In this document: in pieces, positions 34,887-45,677 of the stretch | How the letters are laid out: the number at the start of each line of letters is the position of its first letter | Numbering within the stretch: position 1 is the stretch's first letter | NCBI GenBank assembly: GCA_900545585.1 | Contig: UQZR01000006.1 | Span: 1-64,000 of the forward strand | Direction: 5' to 3' | Source: an uncultured Eubacteriales bacterium | GTDB taxonomy: Bacteria; Bacillota; Clostridia; Oscillospirales; Oscillospiraceae | DNA: 64,000 nucleotides | Translations under genes and position numbers: made by a program | The notes under the pieces: model-generated | Told to the model about the DNA's origin: nothing | The model's input: only the letters and a program-made list of their open reading frames with translations | Database searches by the model: none

Positions 34887-35764
34887 GTCGGGGGCGCATT
34901 GAAAAGGCCCTCAGTGGCTTCTATTACGTGAACACCGGAGGCGAGGTGCTCCGGTGCCGCGCCCGCGGCAAGTTCCGGCGCGAAGGACTCAGCCCGCTGG
35001 TAGGCGACTGGGTGGAGGTACGGGAGCTGGGCGGCGGCGAGGGCTTCGTGGAGGCGGTGGAGCCGCGAAAGAACGTGTTCCTCCGCCCGGCTGCCGCCAA
35101 TATCGACCAGTTGGTCATCATCGCCTCCGCTGCCATTCCGGTGACGGAACCGTACCTCATCGACCGCATCGCTGCCATCGCCGCCCTGAAAAGCTGTCAG
35201 GTGCTGCTGTGCCTGAACAAGTGCGACCTGGATCCTGCGGACGAGCTGTACGACATCTACCGCCATTCGGCCATTCAAGTGCTGCGGGTCAGTGCTGCCA
35301 CAGGAGAGGGTATTCCAGAGCTGTGCGCGACAATCGCTGGCAAGTTAAATGCCTTTACAGGGAATTCCGGCGTGGGCAAGTCCAGTATCCTCAATGCCCT
35401 GTCGCCGCAGCTGACGCTGCCGGTGGGGGAGGTCAGCAAGGCGCTGGGCCGCGGACGCCATACCACTCGCCATGTGGAGATGTTCTCCCTGGGCGGCGAT
35501 ACATGGGTCATCGACACGCCGGGCTTTTCCTCCTTTGACACCCAGGAGATGGATCTGGAACTGAAGGAGCATCTGCCGGAGACGTTCCCCGAGTTCGCGC
35601 CCTACGCAGACCAGTGCCGCTTTGTGGGATGCAGCCACACCAGGGAGAAGGGCTGCCGCGTGCTGCAGGCGGTGAAGGACGGGGACATCCACCCCAGCCG
35701 CCACCGCAGCTACGTCCGGCTCTATCAGGAGCTGAAGGAGCTGAAGGCCTGGGAGAAAAAATGA
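34883..35764 (+). CDS. rsgA: ribosome small subunit-dependent GTPase RsgA
   Basis: 293 residues. An N-terminal OB fold is followed by a circularly permuted GTPase, with the order NKCD (G4), then GNSGVGKSS (G1), then DTPG (G3). A C-terminal zinc region follows (CRFVGCSHTREKGC). It checks late 30S maturation. The start is TTG at 34883. In Bacillus, rpe and thiN come next before spoVM; here a terminator and a 53-residue gene lie between. Confidence 0.95.
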   Translation: MSRGRIEKALSGFYYVNTGGEVLRCRARGKFRREGLSPLVGDWVEVRELGGGEGFVEAVEPRKNVFLRPAAANIDQLVIIASAAIPVTEPYLIDRIAAIAALKSCQVLLCLNKCDLDPADELYDIYRHSAIQVLRVSAATGEGIPELCATIAGKLNAFTGNSGVGKSSILNALSPQLTLPVGEVSKALGRGRHTTRHVEMFSLGGDTWVIDTPGFSSFDTQEMDLELKEHLPETFPEFAPYADQCRFVGCSHTREKGCRVLQAVKDGDIHPSRHRSYVRLYQELKELKAWEKK

Positions 35765-35769
35765 AAAAA

Positions 35770-35798
35770 GCGGAGTGCGATGCACTCCGCTTTTTTTT
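35770..35798 (+). terminator. terminator after rsgA
   Basis: GCGGAGTGC-GAT-GCACTCCGC with six A before and eight T after. It is a textbook terminator that also works on the reverse strand. Confidence 0.92.
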
Positions 35799-35830
35799 CG
35801 CCCATATACTGGACCAGAGGGGGGTCTTGT

Positions 35831-35992
35831 ATGAGAGGCTGGAACTGCGGCGGCTGGATCATCGGCATTTGCGCGCTGGCATTGGGACTGGGCATCCTGA
35901 TCGCGGCCGTCTTTCCTGTGGGGTGTCTGATGTTTCTGGTGGCGTTTCTGCTCATCGCCTGCGGGATCGCCTGTTTGCGGAATAGGAGGTAG
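35831..35992 (+). CDS. 53-residue membrane protein upstream of spoVM
   Basis: 53 residues starting MRGWNCGGWIIGICALALG, with one or two membrane helices and an RNRR end. The ATG at 35831 follows AGAGGGGGG. It ends 3 bp before spoVM, so the two are co-transcribed and probably sporulation-linked. A CATATACT motif at 35803-35810, just upstream, could be a -10 for a sporulation sigma factor, but I see no convincing -35. No known family recognised. Confidence 0.6.
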   Translation: MRGWNCGGWIIGICALALGLGILIAAVFPVGCLMFLVAFLLIACGIACLRNRR

Positions 35993-35995
35993 CGT

Positions 35996-36070
35996 ATGAA
36001 GATCGTGGTATGGAAGTCTCCGCGGTTCCTGCGGGGCCTGCTGTGCAGCATTTTCGGGATCAGGGAATAA
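35996..36070 (+). CDS. spoVM: stage V sporulation protein M
   Basis: 24 codons, beginning MKIVVWKSPRFLRGLL and ending FGIRE. Bacillus subtilis SpoVM is a 26-residue amphipathic helix starting MKFYTIKLPKFLGGI; the pattern of a short polar N-terminus, a central Pro and an amphipathic Leu/Ile/Arg helix is the same. SpoVM recognises the convex forespore membrane and anchors SpoIVA, the coat basement protein. AGGAGG lies 7 bases before the ATG. The location just after prkC-rsgA matches the Bacillus position of spoVM. It is easily missed by gene finders because of its size. Confidence 0.88.
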   Translation: MKIVVWKSPRFLRGLLCSIFGIRE

Positions 36071-36093
36071 CAGTGCCCGCCCGCTCATATGGT
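36067..36093 (+). promoter_or_regulatory. candidate sigma-E-type promoter of sipL
   Basis: ATA (36067-36069) with CATATGGT (36086-36093) after 16 bp resembles the sigma-E pattern (ATA near -35, CATAnnnT near -10). No sigma-A promoter is visible here. In Clostridioides difficile sipL is sigma-E dependent. Confidence 0.35.
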
Positions 36094-36126
36094 AGAGGTA
36101 CAACGGAGAAATGAGAGGGCGAGACC

Positions 36127-37626
36127 ATGGAGTTAGGCTTACATTTTACGGAACTGACCTGCTGCGAGCAGACCGGCCGTCTGGTGATGTCCCACGAGGA
36201 GACCATGGAGACGGCCATTGCGGAATACTGCCCCGACATGACGCGGATCGTCAGCGTCTGCGGGCAGCTGCAGATACGGGAGCGGACCGCATTGGAGGGC
36301 CGCGTCACCGCCACCGGCACCGTGCGGGTCACGGTGTTGTATACCTCGGAGGAGAGCGCCGGCCTGCGCAGCCTGACGCTGCCGGTGCCATTCTCCTGTA
36401 CGGCGGAGGACGAGACGCTGGCGTCGTCGCAGCTGCTCTGGGCCACAGGACGGTTGTTGTTGGCAGAGGCACAGGCCGTGACGGCGCGGAAGCTGTATGT
36501 CCGCGTGCTGCCGGAGGTGACGCTGACCGGCTACACCCGCGCCCAGTGCCGGTTTTGCAGCGGCACGGAGGAGGACCCTGCTCTCCGCGTCCGGCGCAGG
36601 GATCACGACATCAGCCTGCTGGATACGGCGGTGGAACGCAGCTTCTCCGTGGCGCAGGAGACGCCGGAGGTGTCCCCCGCGCCGGAGGACCTGCTGCTGT
36701 ACCGGCTCTGCCCGCGGCTCACCAGCTGCCGTCTGGTGGGCAGCAAGCTGGTGCTGAAGGGAGAGCTGGCCCTGTCGGCGCTGTACCGCGGGCAGGATCA
36801 GCAGCTGCATACCTATGAAACGGAGCTGCCGGTATCCCAGATCCTGGACGGCGCGGATCTGCCGGAGGAGGGGGAGCTTTCCGGCATCCTGTGCCTCACC
36901 GGAGGGGAGGTGCGGGTCCTGCGCTCCGACAGCGGCGGCGAGTTCTCCATCTCGGCGGAACTGCGGCTGCTGCTGCGGGCCTACCGGACGGTGCGGTGCA
37001 GCTGCGTGGAGGACCTGTACAGCATTCGCCGGCCGGTGCAGTTGCATCAGGAGACGGTGGCCGTACCGGTGGGGCGGCCCTGCCGCTCCCTGCGGGAGGA
37101 GAGCATTCAGCATCTGGACTTCGGCGGCAGCCGCCCGTTCTTCTTTATCACCGACACGGACTGCACACCTGCTGCCGTGACGGAGGAGGGAGGTCAGACG
37201 GCTCTGCGCACCACGATACATACCCGACTGCTGTATCTGGATGAGGCGGATGCCCCCGCCGTCACGGAGCGGACGGAGGAGATCGTGGTGCCGGTGCAGG
37301 GACCGGTGCAGTCCGTATCCTGCACACTGGCGGGGCCACCGGACGTCCGGTTCACAGGCAGCGGCTGCGATGTGCGGCAGGTGGCGGAATTCCTCATCGG
37401 CGACATGCAGGCGGACCAGATGCGCACCGTCGCCGCCGTAGAGCTGCTGGACGGGGAGGAGCAGGAGAAGATACCCTCCCTGGTGCTGCGGCGACTGCTG
37501 CCGGAGGAGACGCTGTGGGATGTGGCCAAACAGTACCGAACCGATGAGGAACTGCTGCGGACGGTGAACCATCTGGAGGAGGGGGAGACACCGGACAAAA
37601 TGCTGCTGATCCCCCGCGTCCGGTGA
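36127..37626 (+). CDS. sipL: SipL-like spore coat morphogenesis protein (SPOCS + LysM)
   Basis: 499 residues. It contains repeated SPOCS/DUF3794-type beta regions (about 20-130, 170-280 and 330-420) and a C-terminal LysM domain (about 455-499; LPEETLWDVAKQYRTDEELL, then a LLIPR end). In Clostridioides difficile SipL binds SpoIVA through its LysM domain and is needed to encase the forespore. Its placement right beside spoVM, whose product also acts on SpoIVA, supports this call. The ATG at 36127 follows GAGAGGGCGAG. Confidence 0.87.
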   Translation: MELGLHFTELTCCEQTGRLVMSHEETMETAIAEYCPDMTRIVSVCGQLQIRERTALEGRVTATGTVRVTVLYTSEESAGLRSLTLPVPFSCTAEDETLASSQLLWATGRLLLAEAQAVTARKLYVRVLPEVTLTGYTRAQCRFCSGTEEDPALRVRRRDHDISLLDTAVERSFSVAQETPEVSPAPEDLLLYRLCPRLTSCRLVGSKLVLKGELALSALYRGQDQQLHTYETELPVSQILDGADLPEEGELSGILCLTGGEVRVLRSDSGGEFSISAELRLLLRAYRTVRCSCVEDLYSIRRPVQLHQETVAVPVGRPCRSLREESIQHLDFGGSRPFFFITDTDCTPAAVTEEGGQTALRTTIHTRLLYLDEADAPAVTERTEEIVVPVQGPVQSVSCTLAGPPDVRFTGSGCDVRQVAEFLIGDMQADQMRTVAAVELLDGEEQEKIPSLVLRRLLPEETLWDVAKQYRTDEELLRTVNHLEEGETPDKMLLIPRVR

Positions 37627-37634
37627 ATTGTGCA

Positions 37635-37664
37635 TTGACTTTCCCTATGTCCGTGGGGTAGAAT
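37635..37664 (+). promoter_or_regulatory. promoter of rnpB
   Basis: TTGACT (37635-37640), 18-bp spacer, TAGAAT (37659-37664). The start site near 37671 coincides with the 5' end of the RNase P RNA. Confidence 0.7.
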
Positions 37665-37671
37665 AACGGGT

Positions 37672-38128
37672 GCGAGCAGACTGGACAGTCGCGGGGACAA
37701 GGCGAAAGCCTGTTCATGAGGAAAGTCCGGGCTCCACAGGGCAAGAATAACGGGTAACGCCCGCCGAAGGCGACTTCAGGAAAAGTGCAACAGAGATATA
37801 CCGCCGCGTCACATCCCCAAATGGGGACCTCCGCGAAAACGTCAGTTTTTGTGGGGAGATGAGGTGCAGCGAAGTGATTTTGGCCTGCCGTTTGCGGCCG
37901 GACGAAAGCTATGGAGCTGGCACCGACGAGGTAAGGGTGGAAAGGCGAGGTAAGAGCTCACCCGACGGCGCGTGAAAGTGACCGTCGCTGTAAACTCTAT
38001 TCGGAGCAACACCGGTATGGGAGCATATAGGCTGGCCCGGCCGCTCCCGGGGTGGCTTGAGCGTGCCGGCAACGGTACGCCCAGATAGATGACTGTCGAA
38101 ACAGAACCCGGCTTATAGGTCTGCTCGC
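37672..38128 (+). ncRNA. rnpB: RNase P RNA, class A
   Basis: About 457 nt. The 5' GCGAGCAGAC pairs with GTCTGCTCGC at the 3' end (P1). The conserved core GAGGAAAGTCCGGGCTCC (37718-37735), CAGAGATATACCGCC, GGTAAGGGTGGAAAGG, GGTAAGAGCTCACC and the final AGAACCCGGCTTATAG are all present. It is the catalytic RNA that trims tRNA 5' leaders. It has its own promoter and terminator. Confidence 0.96.
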
Positions 38129-38139
38129 AGGACCATTCC

Positions 38140-38170
38140 AAGGCCGCAGCGGCTCACGCTGCGGCCTTCT
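38140..38170 (+). terminator. terminator of rnpB
   Basis: AAGGCCGCAGCG-GCTCA-CGCTGCGGCCTT followed by CTTTGT. It lies directly after P1. Confidence 0.85.
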
Positions 38171-38228
38171 TTGTGCGCTTCGCACAATTTCGACGGAAAT
38201 ATGCGGTGTATTTTAGAATACAAAACTA

Positions 38229-38257
38229 TTTACATTAGTTCGATAAAGTGGTAGAGT
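38229..38257 (+). promoter_or_regulatory. promoter of the amino-acid ABC transporter operon
   Basis: TTTACA (38229-38234), 17-bp spacer, TAGAGT (38252-38257). About 70 nt of leader precede the binding-protein gene. Confidence 0.6.
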
Positions 38258-38331
38258 GATAGCGTAGTAAACAACCAAGCCGGTCTGCCGGCGAGAAAAC
38301 CGGTATTCCGGTCAGTAAAGGAGAAAAAACG

Positions 38332-39165
38332 ATGAAAAAGCTGATTGCACTGATGCTGGCCATGGTCATGGCCCTGTCCCTGGTGGCCTGCGGTAAGCCC
38401 GCAGAGAACGACAATTCCGCAAACGACAACAATACCGACGGCGATGCCACTGCCACACGGACCTTCGTGATGGGCGTCGACGCGGAGTATCCCCCCTTCA
38501 GCTATCTGGGCGAGGACGGCCAGTACACCGGCTTTGACGTGGAGGTCTGCAAGGCTGTCTGCGATCTGCTGGGCTGGGATCTGCAGGTCTTCGGTGTGAA
38601 CTGGGACCAGAAGCTGGTGCAGCTGGACGCCAAGGAGTGTGACTGCGTATGGTCCGGCATGACCATCCTGGACTCCATGAAGGAGGCCGGCTATGTGATC
38701 TCCGCGCCTTACTATGACAACACCCAGGTCATCATGGTCAAGGAGGGCAGCGACATCAAGTCTTCCGCTGACCTGGCCGGTAAGGTCGTGGCCGTGCAGC
38801 TGGGCACCTCCGGTGAGGCGCTGCTGGCCGATGGCGGTGATCTGGCCGACCTGGCGGCGACCTTCGCTGACCTGACCACCTGCGACAGCTTCCTGAAGTG
38901 CTTCACTGAGCTGGGCGGCGGCGCCGTGGACGCTGTCATCGTGGACAAGCCCGTGGCTGTCTCCTATGCCGAGTCCAACAAGGGCTTCACCGTTCTGGAC
39001 GAGGGTCTGGGCGCCGAGCAGTACGGCATCGCCTTCCGCGCCGGTGACGAGGAGCTGTGCGCCACCGTGGAGGACGCCGTGGCTCAGCTGGTGGCCAACG
39101 GCACCTACGCCGAGATCGCTGCCAAGTATCCCGACATTGCCAACAACCTGACCCTGCTGGGCTGA
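38332..39165 (+). CDS. amino-acid ABC transporter substrate-binding lipoprotein
   Basis: 277 residues. A lipoprotein signal (LSLVAC with lipidated Cys21) is followed by a short Asn/Asp-rich linker and a type II periplasmic-binding fold of the polar amino acid family (FVMGVDAEYPPFSYLGEDGQYTGFDVEV). It captures an amino acid for the permease/ATPase pair encoded next. The substrate is not readable from sequence. Codons are strongly biased, suggesting high expression. A 12-bp hairpin separates it from the permease gene. Confidence 0.92.
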   Translation: MKKLIALMLAMVMALSLVACGKPAENDNSANDNNTDGDATATRTFVMGVDAEYPPFSYLGEDGQYTGFDVEVCKAVCDLLGWDLQVFGVNWDQKLVQLDAKECDCVWSGMTILDSMKEAGYVISAPYYDNTQVIMVKEGSDIKSSADLAGKVVAVQLGTSGEALLADGGDLADLAATFADLTTCDSFLKCFTELGGGAVDAVIVDKPVAVSYAESNKGFTVLDEGLGAEQYGIAFRAGDEELCATVEDAVAQLVANGTYAEIAAKYPDIANNLTLLG

Positions 39166-39203
39166 GCCTGAGGCATCGGCGCACAAAAGAAAACAGCATA
39201 CCG

Positions 39204-39233
39204 GCTCCCGAGGGAAATTCCTCCCTCGGGAGC
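39204..39233 (+). terminator. intercistronic hairpin, partial terminator or mRNA stabiliser
   Basis: A perfect 12-bp stem (GCTCCCGAGGGA / TCCCTCGGGAGC) with a 6-base loop sits between the binding-protein and permease genes. No T-run follows, so it more likely protects the upstream message or attenuates read-through than ends all transcription. Confidence 0.6.
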
Positions 39234-39259
39234 GTATGTGCATGAATTGAGGATAACAT

Positions 39260-39907
39260 ATGACCTTACTGACCATGATCGTCAAGATGGGGGAGGGACT
39301 TTCCAAGACCTGCGCCATCTTCTTTCTGACGCTGCTGTTCTCCCTGCCGCTGGGCATGATCGTTGCGCTGCTGCGCATGAGCAAAAACAGGATCGTCTCC
39401 GGCATCACCCGTTTCTTCATCTCCATTCTCCGCGGCACGCCGCTGATGCTGCAGCTGCTGGCCGTGACCTACGGCCCCTACTACCTCTGTGACTTGCCGG
39501 TGGCCCGCAACAAGCTGATCCCCGTGGTCATCGCCTTTGCCATCAACTACGCCGCCTATTTCGCGGAGATCTATCGCGGCGGCATCGAATCTATGCCGGT
39601 GGGACAGTATGAAGCGGCAGAGGTGCTGGGTTATACCAAGGCCCAGACCTTTATCCATGTCATCCTGCCGCAGGTGTTCAAGCGCATCATGCCCAGCATC
39701 ACCAACGAGGTGGTGACGCTGGTGAAGGACACCTCCATGGCGTTCACTGTCTCCTATCAGGAGATGTTCACCATCGGCAAGCAGATCGCCAACTCCGAGA
39801 CCAGCTTTACGCCGTTCCTGGTGGCAGGCGTGTTCTACTTTGCGTTCAACGCCGTTGTGGATCTGGTCATGGGCAAGGTGGAAAAGCGCATGGACTACTA
39901 TAAATAA
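39260..39907 (+). CDS. amino-acid ABC transporter permease
   Basis: 215 residues with five or so membrane helices. It is the HisM/HisQ type, with the EAA loop EIYRGGIESMPVGQYEAAEVLG that contacts the ATPase and LRGTPLMLQL in the first half. A single permease probably forms a homodimer. The ATG at 39260 has TGAGGA upstream. It lies 12 bp before the ATPase gene. Confidence 0.93.
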   Translation: MTLLTMIVKMGEGLSKTCAIFFLTLLFSLPLGMIVALLRMSKNRIVSGITRFFISILRGTPLMLQLLAVTYGPYYLCDLPVARNKLIPVVIAFAINYAAYFAEIYRGGIESMPVGQYEAAEVLGYTKAQTFIHVILPQVFKRIMPSITNEVVTLVKDTSMAFTVSYQEMFTIGKQIANSETSFTPFLVAGVFYFAFNAVVDLVMGKVEKRMDYYK

Positions 39908-39919
39908 GGGAGGCGCCGC

Positions 39920-40684
39920 ATGAAACTGTTACAGATGAACCATGTGCAGAAGAGTTTTAACGCTGACACGCTGCATGTTCTCAAGGACATCAGTCTCTCC
40001 GTAGAAAAAGGCGAGGTGGTGGCCATTATCGGACCCTCCGGCAGCGGCAAATCCACGCTGCTGCGCTGCGCTGCGCTGCTTACCAGCATGGATGACGGCG
40101 AGCTGTTCTACGGCGACATACAGGCCGCCCGCAGCGAAAACGGCAGGGCGGTCTACGCTGACAAGGAGACACTGAAAAGGGTGCGGGAAAAGTTCGGGCT
40201 GGTGTTCCAGAGCTTCAACCTCTTTCCTCACTATTCCGTGCTGAAAAATCTGACGGACCCCCAGATCCGCGTGCTGGGCCGCGACAAGGAGACGGCGCAG
40301 CAGCGGGCGCGGCAGCTGCTGGAGAAGATGGGGCTTTCCGACAAGGAGGGCGCCTACCCCTGCGAGCTCTCCGGCGGACAGCAGCAGCGGGTAGCCATCG
40401 CCCGCGCCCTGGCCATGGATCCCGAGATCCTCTTTTTCGATGAACCCACCTCGGCGCTGGACCCCGAGCTGACCGGCGAGATCCTGAAGGTCATCCGTGA
40501 CCTGGCGGAGGAGCATATGACCATGGTCATCGTGACCCACGAGATGTCCTTTGCCAAGGACGTGGCAGACCGCGTTATCTTCATGGCCGGCGGCGTCATT
40601 GTGGAGGAGGGCACGCCGGAGGAGGTCATGGTCAACACCCGTGAGGAACGGACCCGTCAGTTCCTGGGGCGCTATCAGAGATGA
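39920..40684 (+). CDS. amino-acid ABC transporter ATP-binding protein
   Basis: 254 residues, GlnQ/HisP type. Walker [13 protein letters not shown], signature [15 protein letters not shown], Walker [16 protein letters not shown] and a switch His in VTHEM are intact. It powers uptake with the preceding permease. It overlaps the racemase-like gene by 4 bp. Confidence 0.95.
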   Translation: MKLLQMNHVQKSFNADTLHVLKDISLSVEKGEVVAIIGPSGSGKSTLLRCAALLTSMDDGELFYGDIQAARSENGRAVYADKETLKRVREKFGLVFQSFNLFPHYSVLKNLTDPQIRVLGRDKETAQQRARQLLEKMGLSDKEGAYPCELSGGQQQRVAIARALAMDPEILFFDEPTSALDPELTGEILKVIRDLAEEHMTMVIVTHEMSFAKDVADRVIFMAGGVIVEEGTPEEVMVNTREERTRQFLGRYQR

Positions 40685-41445
40685 GAAAGCTGCGCGTGGT
40701 GCGGGCAGATCCCGCTGGTAATATCACTCTATTCGTCCTGACGCCCGTGGACAAGGCTGAGTGCGCCGCCGTGGCCGCACAGCTCATGGCCATCCGGGAA
40801 CTGCAGGCGGAGCAGGTAGGCTTCATCTTCCCCAACGGCCATATGGAGATGGAGGCGGGGGAGTTCTGCGGCAACGCCTCCCGTGCCTACGGATTCCTGC
40901 TGGCGAAGCAGCAGGGGCTCGCCGGCTGCCGGAGCATGCAGCTGTCCGTCAGCGGCTGCGATCACCCCATCACCGTGACGGTGGACATGGACGCCGGTAC
41001 GGCGGAGGCAGAGATGCCGCTGCCGAAATTTGTCAGGCCGGTGGACGCTCCCCCTGCAGGTACGCTGGTGCATCTGGGAGGCATCGCCCATCTGGTGGTG
41101 CAGGATGTCCCGCCCAGCCGTGAGTTTTTCGCCCAGGCCGAGCCGCTCTTTGCGGCGGACCCTGCGCTGGATGCCTACGGCGTGTGCTTCGTGGAGGGGG
41201 ACCGTATGACGCCGCTGGTGAAGGTACCGGAGGCGGGAACGCTGGTGTTCGAGGGCAGCTGCGGCAGCGGTACGCTGGCCTGCGCAGTGGCCATGAGCCA
41301 GGGCAGGGAAGGCATATTTTCCGTCTCCCTGCGGCAGCCGGCCGGAACAGTCAACGCCTCCGTGACGCGGCGGGACGGCGCGGTCATCGCGGCGTCTATC
41401 GGCGGACCGGTAACGCTGAGCGAGCCCTTTGAGGTGACTATCTGA
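40681..41445 (+). CDS. DapF-fold amino acid epimerase/racemase-like protein
   Basis: 254 residues with a diaminopimelate epimerase fold. The two catalytic cysteines are in place: Cys63 in [12 protein letters not shown] and Cys194 in [10 protein letters not shown]. Overall it departs from true DapF: the canonical MCGNGAR and ACGTG contexts are altered. It is nearer in type to PLP-independent racemases such as CntK (histidine racemase). Overlap by 4 bp with the ABC ATPase suggests it racemises, or makes, the amino acid that the transporter handles. The substrate is unknown. Confidence 0.75.
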   Translation: MRKLRVVRADPAGNITLFVLTPVDKAECAAVAAQLMAIRELQAEQVGFIFPNGHMEMEAGEFCGNASRAYGFLLAKQQGLAGCRSMQLSVSGCDHPITVTVDMDAGTAEAEMPLPKFVRPVDAPPAGTLVHLGGIAHLVVQDVPPSREFFAQAEPLFAADPALDAYGVCFVEGDRMTPLVKVPEAGTLVFEGSCGSGTLACAVAMSQGREGIFSVSLRQPAGTVNASVTRRDGAVIAASIGGPVTLSEPFEVTI

Positions 41446-41456
41446 AAAAATGCCCG

Positions 41457-41486
41457 AAAAAACGCACCCGACAGGGTGCGTTTTTT
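41457..41486 (+). terminator. terminator of the ABC transporter-racemase operon
   Basis: AAAAAACGCACCC-GACA-GGGTGCG followed by six T. Confidence 0.92.
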
Positions 41487-41488
41487 GG

Positions 41489-41517
41489 TTGTACAATTGT
41501 ACCCAAAGCGGTATAAT
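41489..41517 (+). promoter_or_regulatory. promoter of murD
   Basis: TTGTAC (41489-41494), 17-bp spacer, consensus TATAAT (41512-41517), immediately after the preceding terminator. Confidence 0.75.
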
Positions 41518-41554
41518 GTCTGTATTGAGCAACTGTTAGACGGAGGGATATAAC

Positions 41555-42943
41555 ATGACCTTGCATGAGTATATGGAGAGCCTGCGGCAGAAAACGGTGG
41601 CAGTGCTGGGCATCGGCGTCAGCAACACGCCGCTGGTGCAGCTGCTGCTGCGCAGCGGCATTCGCGTCACCGCCTGTGACAAGCGGACGAGGGAGCAGCT
41701 GGGCACGCTGGCTGACGAGCTGAAGCAGGCGGGATGCACGCTGCGGCTGGGACCGGATTATCTGGAGGGTCTCCACGAGGACGTGATCTTCCGCACCCCG
41801 GGCCTGCGGCCTGATGTGCCCCAGCTTGCGGCGGCGGTGGCCAATGGCAGCATGCTGACCAGCGAGATGGAGGAGTTCTTCCGTGTCTGCCCGTGTCCCA
41901 TCATCGCCGTCACCGGCTCCGACGGTAAGACGACGACCACCACCATCATCGCCGAGCTGCTGAAGGCGGCAGGGAACACAGTGTGGGTAGGCGGTAATAT
42001 CGGACACCCGCTGCTGTGCGATGCCGACCGTATGCGGCCCCAGGACTATGCGGTGCTGGAGCTGTCCAGCTTCCAGCTGATGACCATGGACCGCAGTCCC
42101 CATATCGCGGTGGTGACCAATCTGGCCCCCAATCACCTGGACATGCACAAGGATATGGCAGAGTATGTGGCGGCCAAGGAGAACATCTTCCGCCACCAGA
42201 CTGCCGGCGACATTGCCGTGTTCAACGCCGACAACGCCATCACGGCAGAGCAGGCGGGGCGCACCGTAGGCCGCAGCCGCCGCTTCAGCCGTCAGACAGA
42301 GCTGAACGACGGCGTGTTCCTGCGGGGCGAGGACATCGTCTGCCGCAGTGAGGCAGGGGAGCGGGTCATCATGAATACCTCCGACATCAAGATCCCCGGC
42401 GTCCACAACGTGGAGAACTACATGGCGGCCATCGCCGCCGTGGACGGTCTGGTGCCGGACGACATCATCCGCGACTTCGCACGCAGCTTCGGCGGCGTGG
42501 AGCACCGCATCGAGCTGGTGCGTACCTACCGTGGTGTCCGGTACTACAACGATTCCATCGCCTCCAGCCCCTCCCGCACCATTGCGGGGCTGCGCTCCTT
42601 CCCGGAGAAGGTCATCCTCATCGCCGGCGGCTATGACAAGCACATTCCTTTCGACGTACTGGGCCCCGAGGTGACGGCCCACGTGAAGCTGCTGGTACTC
42701 TGCGGAGCCACGGCAGGGAAGATCCGCGCCGCAGTGGAGGCCGCGCCGGACTACCGCCCGGGCCGTCCGGAGATCCTGGAGGTCACGCCTTTTCAGGCTG
42801 CGGTAGAGGCCGCCCGCGACCATGCCGCCGCAGGCGATGTGGTGACGTTGTCCCCGGCCTGTGCTGCCTTCGACCAGTTCAAGAACTTTGCCGAGCGGGG
42901 CAGGGTGTTCAAGGAGATCGTCCGCAGCTGGCCGGAGGAATGA
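41555..42943 (+). CDS. murD: UDP-N-acetylmuramoyl-L-alanine--D-glutamate ligase
   Basis: 462 residues. It adds D-Glu to the peptidoglycan precursor in the cytoplasm. N-terminal Rossmann part (VAVLGIGVSNTPLV), ATP-binding AVTGSDGKTTTTTI, FGGVEHRIELV and YNDSIASSPSRTIAGL follow the Mur ligase plan. It lies apart from any dcw cluster and starts a set with yunB and ligA. The ATG at 41555 has GGAGGGAT upstream. Confidence 0.95.
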   Translation: MTLHEYMESLRQKTVAVLGIGVSNTPLVQLLLRSGIRVTACDKRTREQLGTLADELKQAGCTLRLGPDYLEGLHEDVIFRTPGLRPDVPQLAAAVANGSMLTSEMEEFFRVCPCPIIAVTGSDGKTTTTTIIAELLKAAGNTVWVGGNIGHPLLCDADRMRPQDYAVLELSSFQLMTMDRSPHIAVVTNLAPNHLDMHKDMAEYVAAKENIFRHQTAGDIAVFNADNAITAEQAGRTVGRSRRFSRQTELNDGVFLRGEDIVCRSEAGERVIMNTSDIKIPGVHNVENYMAAIAAVDGLVPDDIIRDFARSFGGVEHRIELVRTYRGVRYYNDSIASSPSRTIAGLRSFPEKVILIAGGYDKHIPFDVLGPEVTAHVKLLVLCGATAGKIRAAVEAAPDYRPGRPEILEVTPFQAAVEAARDHAAAGDVVTLSPACAAFDQFKNFAERGRVFKEIVRSWPEE

Positions 42944-42989
42944 GGAAAAGCCTTGGCATCATAAACTCCCTGCAAGGGGGGTGGATGCC

Positions 42990-45664
<2,675 letters not shown>

Positions 45665-45677
45665 GGAGGTACACGTC

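Noticed and set aside
35803..35810. CATATACT as a sporulation-sigma -10 for the 53-residue/spoVM pair.
   Set aside because: No convincing -35 at the right distance and it abuts the rsgA terminator; mentioned in the gene entry but not called.
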